From assembly GCA_022448945.1 (NCBI GenBank), contig JAKVCV010000014.1, positions 1 through 64,000 on the forward strand: DNA of 64,000 nucleotides, in the 5' to 3' direction. The position numbers were made by a program, and so were the translations under genes. This document shows, one piece after another, positions 56,092-64,000 of this stretch; position 1 is the first letter of the stretch, and each line of letters opens with the position of its first letter. Origin of the DNA: Saprospiraceae bacterium (lineage in GTDB: Bacteria > Bacteroidota > Bacteroidia > Chitinophagales > Saprospiraceae). Below the pieces are notes generated by a model. That model saw nothing but the letters and a program-made list of their open reading frames with translations. It searched no databases and was not told where the DNA came from.

Positions 56092-56934
56092 ATGCCCTTT
56101 TGGGTCATATACAGATTTTCAGATTTGTTATATTTACTACTATATAAAATAGGAGGATATAGAAAATCAATTGTACGTAAAAATCTAATTAACGCATTTC
56201 CAGAGAAATCAGAAGTAGAAAGAAAAAAAATAGAAAAACTATTCTATAAACATCTCTTTGATATTTTATTAGAAAGCTTTAAAGGTTTTTCTATGACCAA
56301 AGAAGATTTCCTAAAAAGACAAAAACTAATAACTCCAAATATGCCTCAGGATATATTAGATAATGGAAGTTCTGCATTGATACTTGGTGGACATAATGGT
56401 AATTGGGAATGGGGAGGAATGAGTGCTTCGTTTTATGCTAATACGGATGTTATTGTCCTCTACACTCCTATCCAAAACAAATATATAGACAAGTTTATAA
56501 AAAAATCACGAACTATTTATCAAACATATTTTAAATCTAGTCTTTTAGCATCCAGAATATTTAAAGAATATAAAAACAAAAACGCAACATTCGTACTAAT
56601 AGCTGATCAATCTCCAAGTAATCCAAATCGTGCGCATTGGCTAAAATTTCTTAATCAGGATACAGCCTTTTTAAGAGGGCCTTCTTCTTATGCTATAAAT
56701 TATAATATTCCAATCTTATTTATAGAAATAAAACGAATAAAAAGAGGTTATTATACAATGTCAGTAACTACACTAACTGAAACTCCACAAGATTATAGTC
56801 CAAAAGAATTAACATCATTATATGCGAAAAAACTTGAAGAAATTATTTTAGAGCATCCAGAACAGTGGCTTTGGTCACACAAAAGATGGAAACATAGTCG
56901 TCGAGAAGAAGAATCAACAAAAATAAACCCCTAA
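56092..56934 (+). CDS. Lipid A / lysophospholipid acyltransferase (LpxL/HtrB family)
   Basis: A 280-residue inner-membrane acyltransferase. The HX4E active site reads HNGNWEWG (near residue 100); DQSPSNPNRAHW and a late HPEQWLWSHKRWK are family hallmarks. It should add a secondary acyl chain to lipid A. From 56092 (ATG) the N-terminal membrane helix is shortened. The frame is open upstream to 55981 and reads hydrophobic ITISFLIFIFFRVLVFFFRI, so translation may begin earlier at a non-ATG codon. Homologues usually have about 20 residues before the PFW. Confidence 0.9.
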   Translation: MPFWVIYRFSDLLYLLLYKIGGYRKSIVRKNLINAFPEKSEVERKKIEKLFYKHLFDILLESFKGFSMTKEDFLKRQKLITPNMPQDILDNGSSALILGGHNGNWEWGGMSASFYANTDVIVLYTPIQNKYIDKFIKKSRTIYQTYFKSSLLASRIFKEYKNKNATFVLIADQSPSNPNRAHWLKFLNQDTAFLRGPSSYAINYNIPILFIEIKRIKRGYYTMSVTTLTETPQDYSPKELTSLYAKKLEEIILEHPEQWLWSHKRWKHSRREEESTKINP

Positions 56935-56941
56935 CAAATGT

Positions 56942-58177
56942 CTACAATAATTTTGCTGCAATATATGCAGTTGTCCACGCTGCTTGAAAATTATACCCTC
57001 CAGTAATTCCATCAACATCAATTACTTCCCCCGCAAAATATAAGTTTTTGCAAACTTTTGACTCCATTGTTTTTGTATCTATACTCTCTAAACTTAATCC
57101 ACCGCATGTTACAAACTCTTCCTTGAATGTTGTCTTTCCGCTTACAGAATAAATATCATTACATAAAATACTTACTATCTTATTTAAATCCTTCTTTCCA
57201 ATCTCTTCCCATTTTTTTTTTGCTAAAACAGATGATTTTTCCAATAGATAAGTCCAAAGTCTTTGAGGCAAAAAATATGGTCTATAGTTAATAAGTTGTT
57301 TTTTGGGATATTTTAAAATTATAGTCTTCAAATAATTATAAACTTTCTCATTATTTTTTTCGTTAACCCAATTTACTTGAATTTTAAATTTATAATTCAT
57401 TGAATTTAAAATTCTAGCACCAAATGCTGATAGTTTTAGTATTGAAGGGCCACTCATCCCCCAATGAGTTATCAACAAAGGTCCATTCGATTTAAGTTTA
57501 GTACCTTGAATAGAAGTAGTGTTTTTTTCTACAACTACACCCATTAGTTTTTTAATAGGCTCATCAGGCATATTAAAAGTAAATAGTGAAGGGACCGGTT
57601 CTTCAATCTTATGACCTAATTTTTCCAACCAAACCAGACCACTTCTTTTAGGGCAACCTCCTGTTGCAACAATAACTTTATCAAATATTAATGGTTGATT
57701 TATTTCTTTAGAAAAAAATAATTTTAATTTACCATTTACTGTTTGTTCAATACCAATTACCCCTTTTTGAACTTCAATTTTAATTCCTAATTTGTTGCAC
57801 TCCCTAAGGAAACAATCTATAACAGTTTTTGAACTTTGAGAAACAGGAAATACACAGTTGTCTTCTTGAACAATCACAGGTACACCCCTAGATTCAAACC
57901 ATTGCATTGTATCCTTATTATTAAAAACATTAAAAGCTTTTTTCAACATTTTTTGACCTCTTGGATATGCATTAGACAATTCTTTTAACGACGAACAAGC
58001 ATTCGTTAAGTTACACCTTCCTCCACCAGAAATTTTAACTTTAGACAAAACTTTTGTCGATTTTTCAAAGATTACAACATTAGATAGTGGGTAATTTTCT
58101 GCAACAGTAATAGCTGCAAAGAAACCTGCTGCTCCTCCACCTACTATAGCAATGTTATTATAGGATATTTGTTTCAA
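56942..58177 (-). CDS. HI0933/YhiN-type FAD-dependent oxidoreductase
   Basis: A 411-residue flavoprotein. The dinucleotide-binding motif is VGGGAAGFFAAITVAE (8-23). SGGGRCNLTNA follows, and at the end FAGEVIDVDGITGGYNFQAAWTTA, all hallmarks of this family, sometimes called aminoacetone oxidase family. The physiological substrate is unknown. It is convergent with the acyltransferase gene, with only 7 bases between stops. Confidence 0.9.
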   Translation of the reverse strand: MKQISYNNIAIVGGGAAGFFAAITVAENYPLSNVVIFEKSTKVLSKVKISGGGRCNLTNACSSLKELSNAYPRGQKMLKKAFNVFNNKDTMQWFESRGVPVIVQEDNCVFPVSQSSKTVIDCFLRECNKLGIKIEVQKGVIGIEQTVNGKLKLFFSKEINQPLIFDKVIVATGGCPKRSGLVWLEKLGHKIEEPVPSLFTFNMPDEPIKKLMGVVVEKNTTSIQGTKLKSNGPLLITHWGMSGPSILKLSAFGARILNSMNYKFKIQVNWVNEKNNEKVYNYLKTIILKYPKKQLINYRPYFLPQRLWTYLLEKSSVLAKKKWEEIGKKDLNKIVSILCNDIYSVSGKTTFKEEFVTCGGLSLESIDTKTMESKVCKNLYFAGEVIDVDGITGGYNFQAAWTTAYIAAKLL

Positions 58178-58333
58178 ATTTTCAATTATATTTATAGCTT
58201 AATAGATTGTTTGAATTTGATGGTAAAAAATTTATTAAAATATATAATATTCATTTTTTATCTTTAAATTTAATTTAGCCTTCACCTCTTACCTTCATTT
58301 ATTAATTCTAGTCACCCCCGAAATACTAGAAAA

Positions 58334-60439
58334 ATGACTTGGCATCAAATTCCTTTAGTTCGTTTACTAATACCATTCATATTAGGAATATATATGTATA
58401 ATAAATTTGGTAGTATATTGAGTCTACCAATTATTATTATTTTTAACATATTAAGTTTCCTTCTATTAGTCCTGCTCAACCAAATAAAACAACCAGATGT
58501 TAAAATAATTCGTTATTGGGGTGGATGGTTAATAATTGTAGTTTTTCAAATTGGATATTTAACTAATTATAATCATGATATACGAAATAAAAATTCATAT
58601 ATAGGAATTATAAAAAATAAAAAAATATCAACTTTTACAGGTATTATATCCAATCAACCTCAATTATATAAAAATAATATAAAAACTACAATTAAGCTTT
58701 TGCCAATAGTTGATAGTAATGATATATATAAATCAGTTAGTGGTAATCTATTGGCATATTTTAATTTAGACACATTTAGCACAAAATTAAATTATGGAGA
58801 TTTAATTATATTTAATGCAAAAATAAATAAAATTTACGGCCCGTCAAATCCTTCGATGTTTGACATCAGAAACTATTATCAATCTAAGAAAATTTATCAT
58901 CAAGTATATATCCCTTCTAAAAAATGGAAATTATTATCGAACAAAAAAGGTAATATAGTATATGAATATATTTATAAATGTCAAAATCATCTTTTAAAGA
59001 TACTAAAAGAAAAGATTACTAGTCCGAATGAATATGCAGTGGCAGCTGCCTTAATATTGGGATCAAAAGATAATTTAAATTCTAAAATCAAAAATGCATA
59101 CGCAAATACAGGTGCAATGCATGTGCTTGCGGTATCTGGGCTTCATGTAGGTATTTTAGCATTGTTAGTTAACTTTTTATTAGGTATAATTGAAACAGAT
59201 AGGTTTTGGTTTAAAAAAGTTAAAGGATTTATTTTATTAATCATATTATGGGTGTTTGCCTTTATTACAGGAGCGTCAGCGTCTGTACTACGTGCATCAA
59301 CAATGTTTTCATTTGTTATTGTAGGCCGTATTGTAAATAGAAAGATTAATATATACAATTCTTTAGGAGCATCAGCGTTTTTATTACTGTATATAGACCC
59401 ATATATGTTAAATGATATAGGTTTTCAACTTTCATATGTAGCTTTGTGTGGAATTATATATCTCCATGAAAGAATTTACAAGCTTTATTATATTAATAAT
59501 AGACTTGGTGATTGGATTTGGTCTGGTATATCAATTTCATTTGCTGCTCAAGTTTCAACCTTACCATTAACACTTTATTATTTTCATCAATTTCCAATAT
59601 TTTTTTGGTTGTCGGGGCTTATTGTAACGCTATTTGCTGGGATAATATTAGGTTTAGGTCTATTCCTGTTAATATTAAATTCGATACCATTTCTTGGAGT
59701 GATAATAGGTTATGCTTTATATTCTACTATTTGGATAATGAATAGCTTAATTTTTTTAATACAAAAATTGCCGGGTGCTCTATGGGAAAATTTTTGGCTT
59801 GAATTATGGCAAGTGGGATTATTATATATTACACTAATTAGTAGTATTGTTTTCTTTAAAGTGCGTATTTTAAAATGGTTAATTGTACCACTTTTATGTA
59901 TTATAATATTATTAGGACATGAATTATATAAACAACAAAAACAACAAAATCAAAATTATTTATGCATATATAATTGCAAAAACAATACTTTAATTAGTTG
60001 TATTAATGGGAATAGTTGTGTTACTATTGCAAGCCCCAATCTTATTAACAGTCCAAAAATAAACTATGTGCAAAAAAATCAGTTATGTTCTTTGGGAGTT
60101 ATCAATAATGAAATAATTGAATTGAAAGATTCCATAATTAATAAAACTATAAATTACAATAAAGGACTTGGAAAAGTTAAAGAAAGAAGGTTTCTCCTAT
60201 ATTCAAAAAAAGAATGTCTTCAAAAATCTTATGTTCCTTTAGATGTTGATTATGTTATAATACATGATAATCCACCTATGAAAAAAATTACTGATATACA
60301 AAGGTTATGTAATTACAAAAAATTAATATTTGATGGATCTAATAAGCCTTGGAAAATCAAAAAATGGATTAAAGAATGTAAGAATGAAGGGATTGAGTAT
60401 TATGATGTTTCAAACGAGGGTTGCCTGATAATTAAATAA
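58334..60439 (+). CDS. comEC: ComEC/Rec2-family DNA uptake channel protein
   Basis: A 701-residue membrane protein. The N-terminal part has membrane segments and a DUF4131/OB-like region (about 60-200); the competence domain follows (about 230-500), with MHVLAVSGLHVGILALL, FITGASASVLRASTMF and IGFQLSYVALCGIIYLHE. It should move single-stranded DNA through the inner membrane during transformation. The C-terminal 190 residues replace a full metallo-beta-lactamase domain and have no HxHxDH site, but keep a DYVIIHDNPPMKKITD ending like other Bacteroidota ComEC. Nuclease activity is therefore unlikely in this protein. Confidence 0.88.
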   Translation: MTWHQIPLVRLLIPFILGIYMYNKFGSILSLPIIIIFNILSFLLLVLLNQIKQPDVKIIRYWGGWLIIVVFQIGYLTNYNHDIRNKNSYIGIIKNKKISTFTGIISNQPQLYKNNIKTTIKLLPIVDSNDIYKSVSGNLLAYFNLDTFSTKLNYGDLIIFNAKINKIYGPSNPSMFDIRNYYQSKKIYHQVYIPSKKWKLLSNKKGNIVYEYIYKCQNHLLKILKEKITSPNEYAVAAALILGSKDNLNSKIKNAYANTGAMHVLAVSGLHVGILALLVNFLLGIIETDRFWFKKVKGFILLIILWVFAFITGASASVLRASTMFSFVIVGRIVNRKINIYNSLGASAFLLLYIDPYMLNDIGFQLSYVALCGIIYLHERIYKLYYINNRLGDWIWSGISISFAAQVSTLPLTLYYFHQFPIFFWLSGLIVTLFAGIILGLGLFLLILNSIPFLGVIIGYALYSTIWIMNSLIFLIQKLPGALWENFWLELWQVGLLYITLISSIVFFKVRILKWLIVPLLCIIILLGHELYKQQKQQNQNYLCIYNCKNNTLISCINGNSCVTIASPNLINSPKINYVQKNQLCSLGVINNEIIELKDSIINKTINYNKGLGKVKERRFLLYSKKECLQKSYVPLDVDYVIIHDNPPMKKITDIQRLCNYKKLIFDGSNKPWKIKKWIKECKNEGIEYYDVSNEGCLIIK

Positions 60440-60454
60440 CTATAAAATTTTGGT

Positions 60455-61633
60455 TTACAATGGATTTCCTAATGAATTGCCATTAAGGTAAGGAGACACA
60501 TCTAAATCAAGTTCTTTGGCATACATTTCAAACAATTTTCTTTTATAATTTCTCAGATTTTTAACATTACCTGTAGCCAGTTCATCCATTAATCTATTAC
60601 TTAAAATATATGTGACCACATTTTCACCATGATTTTCGATTATCAATTTTTGAATAGGTTTAAAGATCTTTTTCTTAACCTGATCACGTATTGTTCTTTT
60701 TCTTCTTTTTGTTAAATAATCTTCGCCTTTTTGTCTTTTAGACGCTTTTTCAGTTTTTGACAAACCAAGAACATCTGCCTGATTTTCGAAATCTTTACGT
60801 TTATTATTTAATTTATCTTTAAATGGGTCATTTCTAAGAGACTTATAGATACCTTTTATTTTATGAAATCTATGAATTTGATTTGGGCGTTCAGCTAATT
60901 CTTTTAGGTATTCCTTATCAATTATCTGATAGCTAGGACGGTTATATTTTTTTGCAATATTTTCACGAAATTCTAGTAGTTTTTTAAAAATATGAAAAGC
61001 ATGTTCTGTAAGACCATTCTTATCCTTTTCTTTTACATAAATATTATTTTCAACATTTGCGAAGGAAATATTATCAAAAACTGAATTTTCTTCATTTATC
61101 CATGAGGATACTCCATGCTTTTCAGCATCTATCTCAAGAATCTTTTTACATTCTAAAAGATATAGAACATCCTTAGCTGCATAATCTATTTGCTTGTCAC
61201 TTAAAGGTCTAAAATACCAATTACTTTTTTGTGCAGATTTATTGATTTCTACATCTAATAATTTATATAGAGTACTTGCTAAAGAAGCAGGCGGATGATT
61301 TAATAAACGCAATGTTATTGCAATGTCATATGTGTTTTGAGGGAAACAGCCTAAAGAATGAAGTAGTCTGAAATCTTCCCCAAAAGAATAAACAACTTTT
61401 ACAATTTGAGGATTTTCAAGCGTAGGATAAAGACGTTTAACATCTAAATCATTACTTAATGGATCAATAATAAAACAAATATTATTTGCAAAGATCTGTA
61501 TTAAACAAAGATTAAAACCATACCTGTATCTATTTTTATCAAATTCAAGGTCTATAGCGATTTCTTTTTCTGTGTTCAAAAAAGTAATACAATTGTCTAA
61601 ATCGTCATTCTTCGTAATATACTTTAAATCCAT
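60455..61633 (-). CDS. rnd: Ribonuclease D-like 3'-5' exonuclease with HRDC domains
   Basis: A 392-residue DEDD-type exonuclease. The exonuclease motifs are IDLEFDKNRY (DxE), VYSFGEDFRLLHSL and YAAKDVLYLLE (Y..D), covering residues 1-170. The first HRDC domain is at about 210-285 (FHIFKKLLEFRENIAKKYNRP), and a second HRDC-like region at about 320-390. It trims tRNA and small RNA 3' ends. The gene is convergent with comEC. The 332-bp region upstream, shared with the kinase gene, is very AT-rich. Confidence 0.9.
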   Translation of the reverse strand: MDLKYITKNDDLDNCITFLNTEKEIAIDLEFDKNRYRYGFNLCLIQIFANNICFIIDPLSNDLDVKRLYPTLENPQIVKVVYSFGEDFRLLHSLGCFPQNTYDIAITLRLLNHPPASLASTLYKLLDVEINKSAQKSNWYFRPLSDKQIDYAAKDVLYLLECKKILEIDAEKHGVSSWINEENSVFDNISFANVENNIYVKEKDKNGLTEHAFHIFKKLLEFRENIAKKYNRPSYQIIDKEYLKELAERPNQIHRFHKIKGIYKSLRNDPFKDKLNNKRKDFENQADVLGLSKTEKASKRQKGEDYLTKRRKRTIRDQVKKKIFKPIQKLIIENHGENVVTYILSNRLMDELATGNVKNLRNYKRKLFEMYAKELDLDVSPYLNGNSLGNPL

Positions 61634-61965
61634 TATATTTTCTTTAATTTTTTACTACAGTAAAAGTAACATTTTATTGGAACAATAAGAAAGTAAAAAA
61701 AATAAAATGGTTTAAAAAAAATAAAGCTAAAATTTAATTACTAATTCATACAAGGATAATACATAAATAAATTTTTTACTTAAATATATACTATTGTAGT
61801 ACCTATAAAATTATTAATAATATATAAAACGAAATAACTTATATTATTAATATATAAATAATTAAGTACCTATCGTTTACAAATTTTAATTTTAAATTTA
61901 ATTTAGTAAAAAATAATTATTAATATTATTTTAAATTAATAGAAAAGTTTCTAATAAAAAGATAC
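61634..61965. promoter_or_regulatory. Divergent intergenic region with a 9-bp direct repeat
   Basis: AGTACCTAT occurs at 61798-61806 and 61865-61873, with palindromic A/T runs between. It lies between rnd and the histidine kinase gene and may carry regulatory sites for either. Nothing else is recognised; no clear TAnnTTTG element. Confidence 0.3.
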
Positions 61966-63696
61966 GTGCAAAAAAATACAAATAATACAAATACATTTTC
62001 TTTAGAGGAAAAAATATTTAATACAGTTAGTTTTTGGTGTGTTGTTGCCATGGGTATAAACTGCTTATTAAATTTATTATTAGCGACTGAATTTATTTAT
62101 AATTTATTAAACATTACAATCTTTCTGATTTATGTATACTTTTATTACAGTTCAAAAGTTCAAGGCAAATTCAAAACACTAGTAGTACCTTTTGCCATAT
62201 TTACTGTAAGTATTTTAACTGCTCTATGGTTCATTGGCGGTGGTTTAAATAGTGATATCCCATTTTATTTTCTTCTAATTATATTAATATTATTTTTTAT
62301 TCTTCCTTCTAAAGCTGGATTTCTATTTATAAGTGTTTTATTTCTTTTGATGTTAAGCTTGGTTTTAATTGAATTGTATAAACCTGAATTAATTTTAAAG
62401 CTATTAACTGAAGAAGAAAATTTATTACATAAGATAAATGCAATATTTATTTCAATGCTTGTATATTATAAACTACTAGATACAGTAAAAAAACAATATG
62501 ATTTAGACAGAAAACAATTAAAAGAAAATAATGAAAAGCTTATAAAATATACGGAGGAGAAATCAAGATTTCTTGCAAATATGAGCCATGAAATTCGAAC
62601 ACCTATGAATGGTGTGATTGGAGTTGCTGATTTACTTGCAAATACAGAACTTGATTCAGAAAAAAAAGATTTAGTAAATACGATTCAAATAAGTGGCAAA
62701 AGATTATTAACAATAATTAATGAAATACTTGATTTTTCAAAAATTGAAACAGGCTTAGTTGAGCTAAACAACCATCCATTTTCACTATCTGATTGTATTC
62801 AGGAAGTATTTAAAATAGTTTATCCTGATTTTAGTAAAAAAGCTTTACAATTAAGAACAGAAATAGAGGATGATGTTCCTGATTTGATTTTTGCTGATTC
62901 AGGGAAGCTTACTCAGGTGTTAATCAATTTAATTGGAAATGCTATAAAATTTACAGAAGATGGCTTTATAAAAGTTAAAGTTGGTTTATACAATAAATTT
63001 AATAATCAATTAAAATTTGAAGTCATAGATAGTGGTATAGGAATACCTAAGGAAAATCTTAAAAAACTATTTGAATCATATACCCAAGTAAATAATCCAG
63101 CAACGATAAAATCGGGAACTGGTTTGGGATTAGCGATAACAAAAAAGCTTGTATTATTAATGGGAGGAAATATTGAAGTTGAGTCAACACCTAAAGTTGG
63201 ATCAAATTTTATTTTTACCATCGACTTTAAAAATATCAAAAACCCAGATAGACAGAAAAAATATAATTTCAAAGATATTAATATTGAATCATTAAATATT
63301 TCAAATGATTCTCTTTCAACTAAAATTCCACTGAAGATTCTAGTAGTTGAGGATGATCTGATTAATCAAAAAGTTATCAAAAAAACTTTAGAAAGTCTAG
63401 GTTACAATATTGATATCGCTAATAATGGACAAGAAGCGCTATATAAAATACGTAAAGGTTTATATAATCTTATTTTTTTAGACATTCAAATGCCTATAAT
63501 GGATGGTATGGAAACTATTACTCAAATTAAATCAAATAAAAAATTAAGTAAAAACTCTGAAATAATAGTAGCATTAACTGCTAATGTGATGAGTGAAGAC
63601 AAAGAAAAGTGTTTAAATGCCGGAATGAATGATTATTTGTGCAAGCCTTTGGTTCGTGGAGACATCATTGGAATGATTCAGAAATGGTTTGGATAA
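61966..63696 (+). CDS. Hybrid sensor histidine kinase with C-terminal receiver
   Basis: A 576-residue protein from a GTG start. The N-terminal 180 residues hold five to six membrane segments and no named sensor domain. A short coiled coil leads to HisKA (FLANMSHEIRTPMNGV, phospho-acceptor His near residue 209), then HATPase (LINLIGNAIKFTEDG, SGIGIPKENL, GTGLGLAI). The receiver (about 455-575) has EDDLIN, the phospho-acceptor Asp in FLDIQMPIMDG, and the Lys in DYLCKPL. There is no Hpt domain, so phosphotransfer goes to a separate protein. No response regulator lies next to it. Confidence 0.92.
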   Translation: MQKNTNNTNTFSLEEKIFNTVSFWCVVAMGINCLLNLLLATEFIYNLLNITIFLIYVYFYYSSKVQGKFKTLVVPFAIFTVSILTALWFIGGGLNSDIPFYFLLIILILFFILPSKAGFLFISVLFLLMLSLVLIELYKPELILKLLTEEENLLHKINAIFISMLVYYKLLDTVKKQYDLDRKQLKENNEKLIKYTEEKSRFLANMSHEIRTPMNGVIGVADLLANTELDSEKKDLVNTIQISGKRLLTIINEILDFSKIETGLVELNNHPFSLSDCIQEVFKIVYPDFSKKALQLRTEIEDDVPDLIFADSGKLTQVLINLIGNAIKFTEDGFIKVKVGLYNKFNNQLKFEVIDSGIGIPKENLKKLFESYTQVNNPATIKSGTGLGLAITKKLVLLMGGNIEVESTPKVGSNFIFTIDFKNIKNPDRQKKYNFKDINIESLNISNDSLSTKIPLKILVVEDDLINQKVIKKTLESLGYNIDIANNGQEALYKIRKGLYNLIFLDIQMPIMDGMETITQIKSNKKLSKNSEIIVALTANVMSEDKEKCLNAGMNDYLCKPLVRGDIIGMIQKWFG

Positions 63697-63755
63697 TTCA
63701 ATTGAGTTTGCAAAACAAAAACTGATAGTATTTTATGGGTAATTTTAAAGGATTA

Positions 63756-64000
63756 CTAAACCGCTTTACCTTTTTCCAATAACTCTTTTGCCTGTTTAAC
63801 CCATTGTGTTATTTTTTTTGGTGGTGTGGAAATAACTTTACTTAATAAATCCTTATTCTCTACCGAAATATCGGCAAATTGTTCAAAATTAAAGATACCA
63901 AAATCATGTAATGTTTCCTCAACCATTGTATCAATTCCTATGATTTCTTTTAGGTCGTCAATAGTATTAATCTCTTGTAGCCTGGTATTATTTTCATTAT
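63756..64000 (-). CDS. C-terminal part of a helix-hairpin-helix-like protein (truncated by window)
   Basis: A minus-strand frame enters from the right edge and ends at 63756 with KELLEKGKAV. The visible 81 residues contain INTIDDLKEIIGIDTMVEE and LHDFGIFNFEQFADIS. That is the pattern of the Hhh-type domain (LKxIxGIGxxxxxxLxxxGIxTFxQLA) found at the ends of ribosomal L21-linked and DUF4332-type proteins. The main domain and function lie outside the window. Confidence 0.7.
   Translation of the reverse strand, partial: NENNTRLQEINTIDDLKEIIGIDTMVEETLHDFGIFNFEQFADISVENKDLLSKVISTPPKKITQWVKQAKELLEKGKAV

Noticed and set aside
1-64000. CRISPR array
   Set aside because: I saw no regularly spaced repeats of 25-40 bp and no cas genes.

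Overview
The window is about 30 percent GC and is a stretch of chromosome from a Gram-negative member of the Bacteroidota. I cannot fix the class; Flavobacteriia, Saprospiria and Chitinophagia all remain possible. Five proteins end in a type IX secretion (Por) sorting domain. Promoters fit the Bacteroidota TTTG-N19-TAnnTTTG pattern. There are Kdo, heptose and lipid A acylation genes for an outer membrane, and several secreted or lipoprotein families typical of the phylum. I found no rRNA, tRNA, CRISPR array, complete insertion sequence or prophage. The region reads as ordinary core chromosome with short lineage-specific stretches.

Layout. 0-3.7 kb: the end of a T9SS adhesin-like protein, two small membrane proteins (one with an apparent 5' frameshift), a small T9SS protein and a serine-recombinase-like protein that has lost its catalytic residues. 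3.8-8.2 kb: an orphan iron/cobalamin-type ABC ATPase, an ACMSD-like amidohydrolase, kdsB overlapping a lysoplasmalogenase gene, and a NYN/OST-HTH protein. 8.2-18.2 kb: a CHRD-repeat T9SS protein, guanine deaminase, aminopeptidase P, a SixA-like phosphatase, a tandem pair of secreted thioredoxin-fold proteins and gmhB. 18.3-28.8 kb: a dehydratase/ornithine-cyclodeaminase-family gene pair, an ABC-F ATPase, ribBA overlapping a membrane glycosyltransferase, adenylate kinase, an alpha/beta hydrolase and a fructosamine-kinase-like protein. 28.9-41 kb: a T9SS purple-acid-phosphatase-like protein, a GH92 mannosidase lipoprotein, a Bacteroidota family of unknown function, a second glycosyltransferase, a large multidomain T9SS protein and secreted MsrB.

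41.2-50.2 kb holds the most coherent metabolic block. An AidB-type acyl-CoA dehydrogenase, an enoyl-CoA hydratase, a DUF1446/AtuA protein and a separate small protein matching the AtuA C-terminal domain lie in tandem. thiH, ilvE and an AtoE short-chain fatty acid transporter follow. This suggests breakdown of branched or short-chain acyl compounds, but no biotin carboxylase is present. 50-64 kb: small membrane or secreted proteins (two neighbours share a C-terminal module), a cold shock gene with a clear terminator, a long LOG-family protein, a 0.97-kb gene-poor stretch that ends in a terminator and may encode an RNA, a lipid A acyltransferase-like gene, an HI0933-type flavoprotein, comEC, RNase D, a hybrid histidine kinase and the end of a helix-hairpin-helix-like protein.

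The best candidates for something undescribed are the catalytically dead recombinase with repeated TGTATCA motifs at its own promoter, the split AtuA cluster, the structured non-coding region at 55.1-56.0 kb, and the frameshifted membrane protein at 1.0 kb.
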